Below, in pieces: positions 1 to 4,037 of a stretch of 6,165 nt of DNA. The stretch lies in NCBI GenBank assembly GCA_026387165.1, contig JAPLMG010000206.1, positions 1 through 6,165 of the forward strand, written 5' to 3'. Both the position numbers and the translations under genes were made by a program. The stretch is from Candidatus Omnitrophota bacterium (lineage in GTDB: Bacteria > Omnitrophota > Gorgyraeia > 2-01-FULL-45-10). The number at the start of each line of letters is the position of its first letter. Within the stretch, counting starts at the first letter, position 1. The notes under the pieces are model-generated. The model made no database searches and had not been told where the DNA came from. It was given only the letters and a program-made list of their open reading frames with translations.

Positions 1-176
1 TGGTTCTTTCCCACAGGATCGCCGGTCCGCTTCAGAGGATAGAGAAGGAGCTCATCAAGATCACGCACAGCCATGATTTTTCGCTCAGGATAAATTTGAG
101 AAAAAACGACGATGTAAAACCTGTGGCGGACGCAATAAATAAATTACTGGATTCGATCCACAGGAAGGCAAAATGA
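1..176 (+). CDS. HAMP-domain protein, C-terminal end only
   Basis: This is an open frame entering from the left edge (codons in phase with base 3) and ending at TGA 174-176. About 57 residues are visible. They begin VLSHRIAGPLQRIEKEL and include the stretch NDDVKPVADAINKLLDSI. That is the usual shape of a HAMP linker: a Pro followed by basic and hydrophobic residues, a first amphipathic helix, a connector, then a second helix with an acidic start. HAMP domains normally follow a transmembrane helix and pass signals from sensor to output domain. Here the protein ends directly after HAMP, with no kinase, cyclase or chemotaxis output, so it may be a short membrane-anchored HAMP protein. The part that would show the membrane segments lies outside the window. 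Its stop overlaps the lpxA start (ATGA), which suggests co-transcription and translational coupling. The HAMP call is by motif only. Confidence 0.72.
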   Translation, partial: VLSHRIAGPLQRIEKELIKITHSHDFSLRINLRKNDDVKPVADAINKLLDSIHRKAK

Positions 177-973
177 CCAAAATAAGTGGGCTTGCGGTAG
201 TAGGTAAAAAAGCGAAAATATCCGAAGGCGTTGAGATAGGGCCTTATGCGATAATAGAGGATGACGTCGAGATATCACCAGGCGTAAAGGTATGGCCGCA
301 TGCCTATATCTGCAGCGGCACCAGAATAGATGAGGAGGCTCAGGTGCATATGGGCGCAGTGGTAGGGCATCTGCCGCAGGATATCTCTTTCGATGTAACG
401 AAGAAGACGTATGTCAAAATCGGCAAACGGACCGTCATAAGAGAATACGCCACGATACACCGCGCGACCAAGGAAGGTGAGGCTACAACGATAGGAGACG
501 GATGCTATCTGATGGCTGTCTCTCACGTGGGCCATGATTGCCATTTGGGCAACAACGTGATACTCGCCAATGGAGCGCTTTTGGCAGGGCATGTCGAGGT
601 GGGGGATAACTCTTTTATATCCGGGAATGTTGTGGTGCATCAATTCTGCAGGATCGGCGACTATTGCATAATCGGGGGTTTTTCCGGGGTCAATAAAGAT
701 GTGCCTCCGTATATGCTTGTGAGAGGCCCTTCAGTCATCCGGAGCGTCAACCTCGTGGGTCTGCGCCGTGCCAAATTTCCGCGCGAGACTATACACAAGA
801 TAATGGAGGCGTTTAAGGTTTTATACCGTTCCGGCCTTAATACGTCTCAGGCCATAGAGGAGGTCAAAAAGTTAGGCCAGTCCCTGGAGTTGGATCATCT
901 GATAGAGTTCATCCGGAGTTCCAAGCGCGGCATATGCAAATATAAGTATAACAATACCGAGTTCTTCGAATAA
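173..973 (+). CDS. lpxA: UDP-N-acetylglucosamine acyltransferase LpxA
   Basis: LpxA is a cytoplasmic homotrimer that moves a 3-hydroxyacyl chain from acyl carrier protein to the 3-OH of UDP-GlcNAc, the first step of lipid A synthesis. The 266 residues are close to the 262 of E. coli LpxA. Residues 1-180 show left-handed beta-helix hexapeptide repeats (for example GVEIGPYAIIEDDVEI). The catalytic histidine is His121 in SHVGHDC. His140 (AGH) and His156 (VHQFC) match E. coli His144 and His160 with a constant offset of four. The C-terminal helical part carries YRSGLNTSQAIEEV. Gly169 sits where E. coli has Gly173, the acyl-chain ruler, so a bulky residue does not block longer chains; this is inferred from family knowledge. 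ATG 173 overlaps the upstream stop, and AGGAAGG at 162-168 is a good ribosome site. The usual neighbours lpxD, fabZ and lpxB are not visible here. Confidence 0.96.
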   Translation: MTKISGLAVVGKKAKISEGVEIGPYAIIEDDVEISPGVKVWPHAYICSGTRIDEEAQVHMGAVVGHLPQDISFDVTKKTYVKIGKRTVIREYATIHRATKEGEATTIGDGCYLMAVSHVGHDCHLGNNVILANGALLAGHVEVGDNSFISGNVVVHQFCRIGDYCIIGGFSGVNKDVPPYMLVRGPSVIRSVNLVGLRRAKFPRETIHKIMEAFKVLYRSGLNTSQAIEEVKKLGQSLELDHLIEFIRSSKRGICKYKYNNTEFFE

Positions 974-993
974 AAAAACAGAGGAGGTGCTTT

Positions 994-1395
994 ATGATGA
1001 AGAAGAAAGCAAAGGTTAAGAGTAAATCGGCGAAAGCTAAAAAGATCATAAAGAGGCCGAAGTCGAAAGCTAAGAAGGTAACGAAGAGAAAGCTATCCTC
1101 GAAAAAAGCGAAGGCGAAATCGAAGAAGCCTATAGGCTTGGAAGCCTCATTGGAAAAGATCGGACAGGTCACTCATTATTTTCCGCATGTCAACGCGGCG
1201 GCGGTAAAGCTATTGAAGAGTGGATTAAAAGTGGGCGATTCCATATATATCAAGGGCCATACTACAGATTTTAAAGAGCTGGTTCAGTCTATCCAGCTCG
1301 ACCATGCCGCTATCCCGTTCGGTGAGAAGGGGCAGGAGATAGGCCTGTTGGTAAAATCGCGTGTCAGGCAGGGCGACAAGGTTTACAAAATTTAA
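994..1395 (+). CDS. EF-Tu domain-II-like protein with lysine-rich tail
   Basis: The protein has 133 residues in two unlike parts. Residues 1-46 are a low-complexity basic tail with 22 Lys and 2 Arg, in KAK/KSK runs with Ala, Ser and Pro, as in histone H1-like proteins. Residues 55-133 match the small 'translation elongation factor-like' family, a beta-barrel like EF-Tu domain II that also forms the C-terminal domain of U32 peptidase-type proteins. Signatures are IGQVTHYFPHVNAAAVKL, IKGHTTDFKELVQSIQLDH and the ending VRQGDKVYKI. Family members are usually about 85-90 residues without the tail. The tail suggests nucleic acid or ribosome binding, but the function is unknown. AGGAGGTG at 982-989 gives a strong ribosome site; ATG 994 and ATG 997 are both possible starts. 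It lies 20 bp after lpxA and is probably co-transcribed with it. Confidence 0.85.
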   Translation: MMKKKAKVKSKSAKAKKIIKRPKSKAKKVTKRKLSSKKAKAKSKKPIGLEASLEKIGQVTHYFPHVNAAAVKLLKSGLKVGDSIYIKGHTTDFKELVQSIQLDHAAIPFGEKGQEIGLLVKSRVRQGDKVYKI

Positions 1396-1468
1396 TTATA
1401 AATTTTGTGCCTACTGCTTGGCTATGGCTTCGCGGGCTACAAAATTTAACACTACTGTACAAATTTGT
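1385..1468. repeat. AT-rich inverted and direct repeats (ACAAAATTTA)
   Basis: The 10-mer ACAAAATTTA lies at 1385-1394 and its exact reverse complement at 1399-1408, with a 4-nt ATTA loop, overlapping the TAA stop (1393-1395) of the preceding gene. The same 10-mer recurs at 1439-1448, and a self-palindrome ACAAATTTGT lies at 1459-1468. The stem is almost all A/T and no T-run follows, so it is a poor terminator candidate. It may be a repeat remnant or a protein-binding site. Confidence 0.5.
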
Positions 1469-1473
1469 TTATC

Positions 1474-1542
1474 TGTCATTCCCGCGCAAGCGGGAATCCA
1501 AATGAGAATAGTTTATGGATACCCGCTTCCGCGGGTATGACA
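1474..1542. repeat. BIME-like paired hairpin element (GTCATTCCCGC type)
   Basis: Two 27-nt units face each other across a 15-nt spacer: 1474-1500 (TGTCATTCCCGC...TCCA) and 1516-1542 (TGGATACCCGC...TGACA). Read in the same orientation they differ at three positions. Each unit is also an inner hairpin with an 8-bp stem: ATTCCCGC/GCGGGAAT with loop GCAA in the first, and ATACCCGC/GCGGGTAT in the second, whose loop reads GGAA on the bottom strand. The T-A to A-T swap is compensatory. This motif type is widespread in bacterial genomes. The paired, inverted arrangement resembles REP/BIME elements moved by Y1 REP transposases, though no such transposase is in the window. Confidence 0.85.
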
Positions 1543-1565
1543 TAATTTCGAATCTAGAAACAATA

Positions 1566-1583
1566 TCTCTATCGAGATAGAGA
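1566..1583 (+). promoter_or_regulatory. Inverted repeat over the ribosome-binding region
   Basis: TCTCTATC (1566-1573) and GATAGAGA (1576-1583) form a perfect 8-bp inverted repeat with a 2-nt centre, six bases before the ATG at 1589. The right arm is the start of the purine-rich stretch (1576-1588) that would serve as ribosome site. As RNA it could fold into about seven pairs with a CGAG loop and partly hide that site. As DNA it could be an operator. No function is shown by sequence alone. Confidence 0.4.
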
Positions 1584-1588
1584 GAGGG

Positions 1589-1852
1589 ATGGGTACATCG
1601 TTGAGCAGATTAAGCAAGAAGATATTGCTTGGTATGGGATTCGACAATAAGGATGGCCACGTAAGAGTGACCAAGGGGAAGAACTTCGCCCTTCTGGGAG
1701 GCTCCGAACAGACACATGTCGAAATGCAGGAGAAAGCGATAAAGCTCAACGAGCATCTCGATAAGCGCCGCAAGACGCTTGATAATATTTCAGAAAAAGA
1801 GTTCTGCGATATAGCCAATGATATAGGCCTTAAGGTAAAGAAAGAAAAGTAA
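1589..1852 (+). CDS. Small hypothetical protein, 87 residues
   Basis: I do not recognise a named family. The protein is soluble-looking and charged, with no signal peptide or membrane segment. Its core KNFALLGGSEQTHVEMQEKA (residues 31-50) runs into a helical, basic stretch (IKLNEHLDKRRKTLDNI) and the end EKEFCDIANDIGLKVKKEK. The glycine pair followed by an S-E-x-T-H sequence looks like a conserved signature, and codon use matches the neighbours, which supports a real gene. The start is uncertain. ATG 1589 has a purine-rich run (GAGAGAGGG) directly against it, which is too close for ideal spacing. TTG 1601 is in frame and about 12 nt from GAGGG, and ATG 1634 would remove the first 15 residues. 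It sits alone between two repeat elements with no clear promoter or terminator. Confidence 0.7.
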   Translation: MGTSLSRLSKKILLGMGFDNKDGHVRVTKGKNFALLGGSEQTHVEMQEKAIKLNEHLDKRRKTLDNISEKEFCDIANDIGLKVKKEK

Positions 1853-1906
1853 CGTCTAATGAACCCCGCCCATTCTTATACAGAGTCATTCATGTCCAAA
1901 TCAGTG

Positions 1907-1925
1907 TTTTACCCTAGAGGTAAAA
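1907..1925. other. Short AT-rich inverted repeat
   Basis: TTTTACC (1907-1913) and GGTAAAA (1919-1925) form a perfect 7-bp inverted repeat around CTAGA, 55 bp after the stop of the 87-residue gene. The stem is weak and followed only by GGCATTTTG, so it is at best a poor terminator. A protein-binding site is equally possible. The rest of 1853-1950 shows nothing I can name. Confidence 0.3.
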
Positions 1926-1951
1926 GGCATTTTGAGATTTGATCTTTGCAT

Positions 1952-2043
1952 ACCCCTCACCCTTGCCCTCTCCCCTAAAGGGGAGAGGGGATTTTCTTAT
2001 AATTTCCTCTCCCCCAAAGGGGGAGAGGATTAAGGTGAGGGGG
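1952..2043. repeat. Palindromic element of the CCCCTCACC type
   Basis: Outer arms CCCCTCACC (1953-1961) and GGTGAGGGG (2034-2042) are exact reverse complements. Between them are two hairpins. The first pairs CCCTCTCCCC (1966-1975) with GGGGAGAGGG (1980-1989) around TAAA. The second pairs TCCTCTCCCCC (2005-2015) with GGGGGAGAGGA (2019-2029) around AAA. The whole can fold as a three-way cruciform. Repeats of this composition occur in many unrelated bacterial genomes; there is no coding capacity here. The first hairpin is followed by ATTTTCTT and could end transcripts from the 87-residue gene. Confidence 0.85.
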
Positions 2044-2156
2044 AAATTGTGCTAATTTGGACAGCAGTGATATAGAGTGTCAATTTTGCGGGTATTAGTA
2101 TATGGTTAAAATGAATAGCAGAATAAAATTTGTATAATAACAAAGGAATGGGCGGG

Positions 2157-2726
2157 ATGTATGTCCTCGGAATAAGCGGCAGCCCGAAGGTCAATGGCCT
2201 CACCAGCCTTCTTTTAGACAAGGCGCTTCTTGGAGCAAAAGCATCAGGCGCTCACACCGAAAAGATAATCTTAAACGATTTGAATTTTAAGGCATGCCAG
2301 GAATGCGGCGGGTGCGGCGAAACCGGCGTGTGTATACTCGACGACGACATGAGGCCGATATATGAAAAATTAGCCAAGGCCGATGCCGTAATAGCGGCAT
2401 CGCCCATATATTTCGGAAATATCACGGCCCAGCTCAAAGCGATGATCGACAGATGCCATAGTACATGGATGGCCAAGTATATCCTGAATAGAGATCTCTC
2501 CGGGAATAAGAAGCGCAGGGGGATATTTTTGTGTGTCTCAGGTAAGGAATCGGAAGAATATTTCGAGAGCGCCAAAAAGATAATCAAGATATTTTTTATA
2601 ACCGGGAATATAGAGTATTCATCCGATCTGTTCGTACCAGGATTGAATACGATGTCAATCGATGATCCCAAAAGAGAAGCCGCGTTAAAAAAAGCCTTCC
2701 AACTGGGTGTTAATCTGATCAGTTAA
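2157..2726 (+). CDS. Iron-sulfur flavoprotein-like NAD(P)H/FMN oxidoreductase
   Basis: This is a cytoplasmic flavodoxin-fold protein of 189 residues, in the NADPH-dependent FMN reductase / iron-sulfur flavoprotein (Isf) group. The first strand and phosphate loop are MYVLGISGSPKVNGLTSLLL, binding the FMN phosphate. Residues 47-59 hold C-x2-C-x2-C-x5-C (Cys47, 50, 53, 59), the compact motif that carries a 4Fe-4S cluster in methanogen Isf. ASPIYFGNITAQLKAMIDR (residues 81-99) is the typical FMN isoalloxazine loop. Members shuttle electrons between ferredoxin-like donors and small acceptors in anaerobes; the partner here is unknown. I chose ATG 2157 because AAAGGA (2142-2147) lies 9 nt upstream and the protein then begins right at beta strand 1. 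ATG 2148 and TTG 2130 in the same frame lack proper spacing. It is flanked by repeats on both sides and appears to be monocistronic. Confidence 0.88.
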   Translation: MYVLGISGSPKVNGLTSLLLDKALLGAKASGAHTEKIILNDLNFKACQECGGCGETGVCILDDDMRPIYEKLAKADAVIAASPIYFGNITAQLKAMIDRCHSTWMAKYILNRDLSGNKKRRGIFLCVSGKESEEYFESAKKIIKIFFITGNIEYSSDLFVPGLNTMSIDDPKREAALKKAFQLGVNLIS

Positions 2727-2733
2727 AAGATCC

Positions 2734-2762
2734 TTGTCATTCAGACTGTGTCACAATGACAA
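2734..2762. repeat. Small inverted repeat with GTCATT ends
   Basis: TTGTCATT (2734-2741) and AATGACAA (2755-2762) are exact reverse complements around a 13-nt interior, starting 8 bases after the flavoprotein stop codon. The 10-mer TCACAATGAC (2751-2760) recurs at 2885-2894. It looks like a decayed relative of the larger element that follows. A role in ending the flavoprotein transcript is possible, but no T-run follows. Confidence 0.6.
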
Positions 2763-2768
2763 AAACAC

Positions 2769-2857
2769 CGTCATTGCGAGGGCACGAAGTGCCCGAAGCA
2801 ATCTCTTTAGATTGCTTCGTCAGCCAGCGAGCATACTGCAGCTTCCTCGCAATGACG
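2769..2857. repeat. 89-bp MITE-like element, GTCATTGCGAGG type
   Basis: Perfect 13-bp terminal inverted repeats, CGTCATTGCGAGG (2769-2781) and CCTCGCAATGACG (2845-2857), bound the element. Inside are a hairpin GGGCAC/GTGCCC (2780-2785 and 2789-2794) with a GAA loop and an 11-bp hairpin CGAAGCAATCT/AGATTGCTTCG (2794-2804 and 2809-2819) with loop CTTT. The right third (2820-2844) is unpaired. Repeats with these ends are common in many bacterial phyla. There is no transposase, so any movement would be in trans. Confidence 0.88.
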
Positions 2858-2885
2858 AAGCGCTTTTCATAGCCGAACTATTATT

Positions 2886-2929
2886 CACAATGACGGATTA
2901 GGAGAATCGCTTACATCCTCGCGATGACA
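2886..2929. repeat. Decayed repeat ends
   Basis: CACAATGACGGA (2886-2897) and CCTCGCGATGACA (2917-2929) each resemble the right end of the preceding 89-bp element (CCTCGCAATGACG); the second differs at two positions. No matching left ends lie between them, so they look like remnants of nested or partly deleted copies. The rest of 2858-2979 shows nothing else I can name. Confidence 0.5.
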
Positions 2930-2979
2930 GACTATCGGTTTCCGACGAGGTTAAGGCTTAAAATAGTTAGATATTCTAT

Positions 2980-3008
2980 TTGACTGTTAGCCGCTATAGT
3001 GCTATACT
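2980..3008 (+). promoter_or_regulatory. Sigma-70-type promoter for the small membrane protein
   Basis: The -35 box TTGACT (2980-2985) and -10 box TATACT (3003-3008) are separated by exactly 17 nt, each one base from consensus. Transcription should start near 3014-3016, giving a leader of about 33 nt before ATG 3048 that contains AGGAGA (3034-3039). GCTATA occurs twice (2993-2998 and 3001-3006), and ACTTT/AAAGT arms (3006-3010 and 3015-3019) straddle the start site; these might bind a regulator, but that is weak. Confidence 0.8.
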
Positions 3009-3047
3009 TTAAGTAAAGTTAAAAGTACTGAATAGGAGATAGTGGTT

Positions 3048-3413
3048 ATGAAATACAAAACTAACATAGAGATAACGTCAGACGCAGTGGATAAAGATGA
3101 GGCTATGGAGATAGTCGGAGATTATCTGTCAGGTAATATCGCATCCGGTATAGATATGAAGTATGCTACGAGACCGGTCCATTTTTACAATAATCCGGCG
3201 GCTAAGGTAGTTGCGGTGGTATTATTGATGACTATGGGTTTCTTCTCCGGCGTTAAGGCTAAACCACAGCAAAGTTTTTCGATAAACACGTGCCAGATGG
3301 CAGCCGTTACGCCTCCGCTCAAGACTTACAACGCGAATAAGAATGATATGCGTTTTAAGAAGGAGTGGCAGCAGAAGCAGGCCGCTGAAGCGATCAATCT
3401 TATTAAGAGATAA
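3048..3413 (+). CDS. Small single-pass membrane protein, unknown function
   Basis: The protein has 121 residues and I recognise no named family. Residues 1-49 are hydrophilic and mixed in charge (MKYKTNIEITSDAVDKDEAM, then EIVGDYLSGN and a basic, aromatic MKYATRPVHFYNNP). Residues 51-69 form one hydrophobic helix (AAKVVAVVLLMTMGFFSGV). Residues 70-121 are hydrophilic, with a Pro-Pro and a basic C-terminal helix rich in Lys, Gln and Ala. The helix is too far from the start to be an ordinary signal peptide, so a single-pass anchor is likely; the orientation is unclear. ATG 3048 is chosen because AGGAGA (3034-3039) ends 8 nt upstream; GTG 3042 in frame would be too close. The gene has its own strong promoter and a perfect terminator, so it is a stand-alone, probably well-expressed transcript. 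Confidence 0.83.
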   Translation: MKYKTNIEITSDAVDKDEAMEIVGDYLSGNIASGIDMKYATRPVHFYNNPAAKVVAVVLLMTMGFFSGVKAKPQQSFSINTCQMAAVTPPLKTYNANKNDMRFKKEWQQKQAAEAINLIKR

Positions 3414-3443
3414 GCAACAGTTCGGTCATTAGAAGAACTTTCC

Positions 3444-3480
3444 GACGTAGGCCAGGTTTAAACCTGGCCTACGTCTTTTA
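3444..3480 (+). terminator. Intrinsic terminator with perfect 32-nt palindrome
   Basis: GACGTAGGCCAGGTTT (3444-3459) is followed directly by its exact reverse complement (3460-3475), giving a stem of about 14 pairs with a TTAA loop, then TTTTA (3476-3480). It lies 30 bp after the membrane-protein stop and ends that transcript. There is no T-run on the other strand, so it should work in the + direction only. Confidence 0.93.
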
Positions 3481-3482
3481 TA

Positions 3483-3528
3483 GATTCCCGCTTTCGCGGG
3501 AATGACAAGCTTCGCGGGAATGACAAGC
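3483..3528. repeat. GTCATTCCCGC-type hairpin with 18-bp tandem duplication
   Basis: At 3484-3503 ATTCCCGC and GCGGGAAT pair around TTTC; on the bottom strand this reads GTCATTCCCGC with loop GAAA, the same motif as the pair at 1474-1542. The right part, TTCGCGGGAATGACAAGC (3493-3510), is repeated exactly at 3511-3528. This copy is single, with no facing partner in this spacer. It begins three bases after the terminator T-run. Confidence 0.85.
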
Positions 3529-3573
3529 ACGAAAACGTCCAATATTCTTGACATTATTTTATATCTTTTATTC

Positions 3574-3602
3574 TTGCAAAAAGCGCCTTTTCTGTATATA
3601 CT
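3574..3602 (+). promoter_or_regulatory. Sigma-70-type promoter for the receiver gene
   Basis: TTGCAA (3574-3579) and TATACT (3597-3602) are separated by exactly 17 nt. Transcription would start near 3608-3610, leaving a leader of only about 17 nt. A second -35-like box, TTGACA (3548-3553), matches consensus, but its best -10 partner, TATTCT (3569-3574), is only 15 nt away. The region is A/T-rich, as expected upstream of a promoter. Confidence 0.65.
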
Positions 3603-3625
3603 CTATCTAATGGAGTAGAGAGATC

Positions 3626-4003
3626 ATGTCGTTAAACAGGAAGATCCTTTTGGTGGATGACGAGGAAGGCTTTTTGTCCGTAATAAAAGAAGCTCTGGAG
3701 ATCAGGGGGTTCGATATAGTAACCGCTAAAAGCGCCATTGAGGCAGGTTTGGAGCTTTCCTCGAAAAAACCCGACCTGATACTGATGGACATAAAGATGC
3801 CGGGTATAGACGGTCTTCAGGCCTGCGCCGCGATAAAGAAGAATCCTGACACGAATAATATACCTATAATGGTAGTATCCGCGATATCGGAAGAGGCTCA
3901 AGTTAAGAGGGCGTATAAGATGGGCATATCCGACTATTTTGTTAAGCCGGTAGATATAGAGAAGCTTGTGAATAGGATAAAAGAGACTCTCGGTATTCAA
4001 TAA
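3626..4003 (+). CDS. CheY-like single-domain response regulator
   Basis: This is a stand-alone receiver domain of 125 residues with no DNA-binding or enzymatic output. The full set of receiver residues is present: acidic pair Asp11-Asp12 (LLVDDEEG), phospho-acceptor Asp55 (LILMDIKMPGIDG), switch Ser85 (VVSA), aromatic Tyr104, and Lys107-Pro108 (DYFVKP). The 22-residue spacing between Ser85 and Lys107 matches CheY Thr87 and Lys109. Such proteins act by binding a partner or passing phosphate along a relay; the cognate kinase is not in this window. ATG 3626 is preceded by GGAG (3612-3615) and AGAGAG (3617-3622). It has its own promoter and is followed after 34 nt by the FAD dehydrogenase, with no terminator between them, so the two are probably co-transcribed. 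Confidence 0.93.
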   Translation: MSLNRKILLVDDEEGFLSVIKEALEIRGFDIVTAKSAIEAGLELSSKKPDLILMDIKMPGIDGLQACAAIKKNPDTNNIPIMVVSAISEEAQVKRAYKMGISDYFVKPVDIEKLVNRIKETLGIQ

Positions 4004-4037
4004 GTTCCCCCGTAGCAGTTTACCTTGCCCCGGCCCT

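Noticed and set aside
275..643. 122-codon - strand frame inside lpxA
   Set aside because: lpxA is clear on the + strand, and the antisense product has no domain features.
909..1172. Phe-rich - strand frame resembling membrane helices
   Set aside because: It is the complement of the lysine codons (AAG/AAA read as CTT/TTT) in the basic tail, not a gene.
1385..1408. Intrinsic terminator after the lysine-tail gene
   Set aside because: The stem is nearly all A/T, overlaps the stop codon and lacks a following T-run.
1474..1542. Possible CRISPR array or riboswitch
   Set aside because: There are only two units, facing each other rather than in direct array, with no unique spacers; the structure fits a palindromic repeat element.
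1513..1818. 101-codon - strand frame opposite the 87-residue gene
   Set aside because: It begins within the palindromic repeat, and its composition matches an antisense reading of the + strand gene.
2086..2112. Promoter TTGCGG ... TAAAAT for the flavoprotein
   Set aside because: The spacer is only 15 nt and both boxes are weak; TATAAT at 2133-2138 has no -35 partner. Not enough to annotate.
2130..2156. Upstream TTG start (2130) and ATG start (2148) for the flavoprotein
   Set aside because: ATG 2157 has AAAGGA at proper spacing and starts the protein at its first beta strand; the extra residues add nothing recognisable.
3610..3618. Two-codon reading frame ATG GAG TAG at the predicted transcript start of the receiver gene
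   Set aside because: It is at the very 5' end with no ribosome site, and so short that chance is the better explanation.
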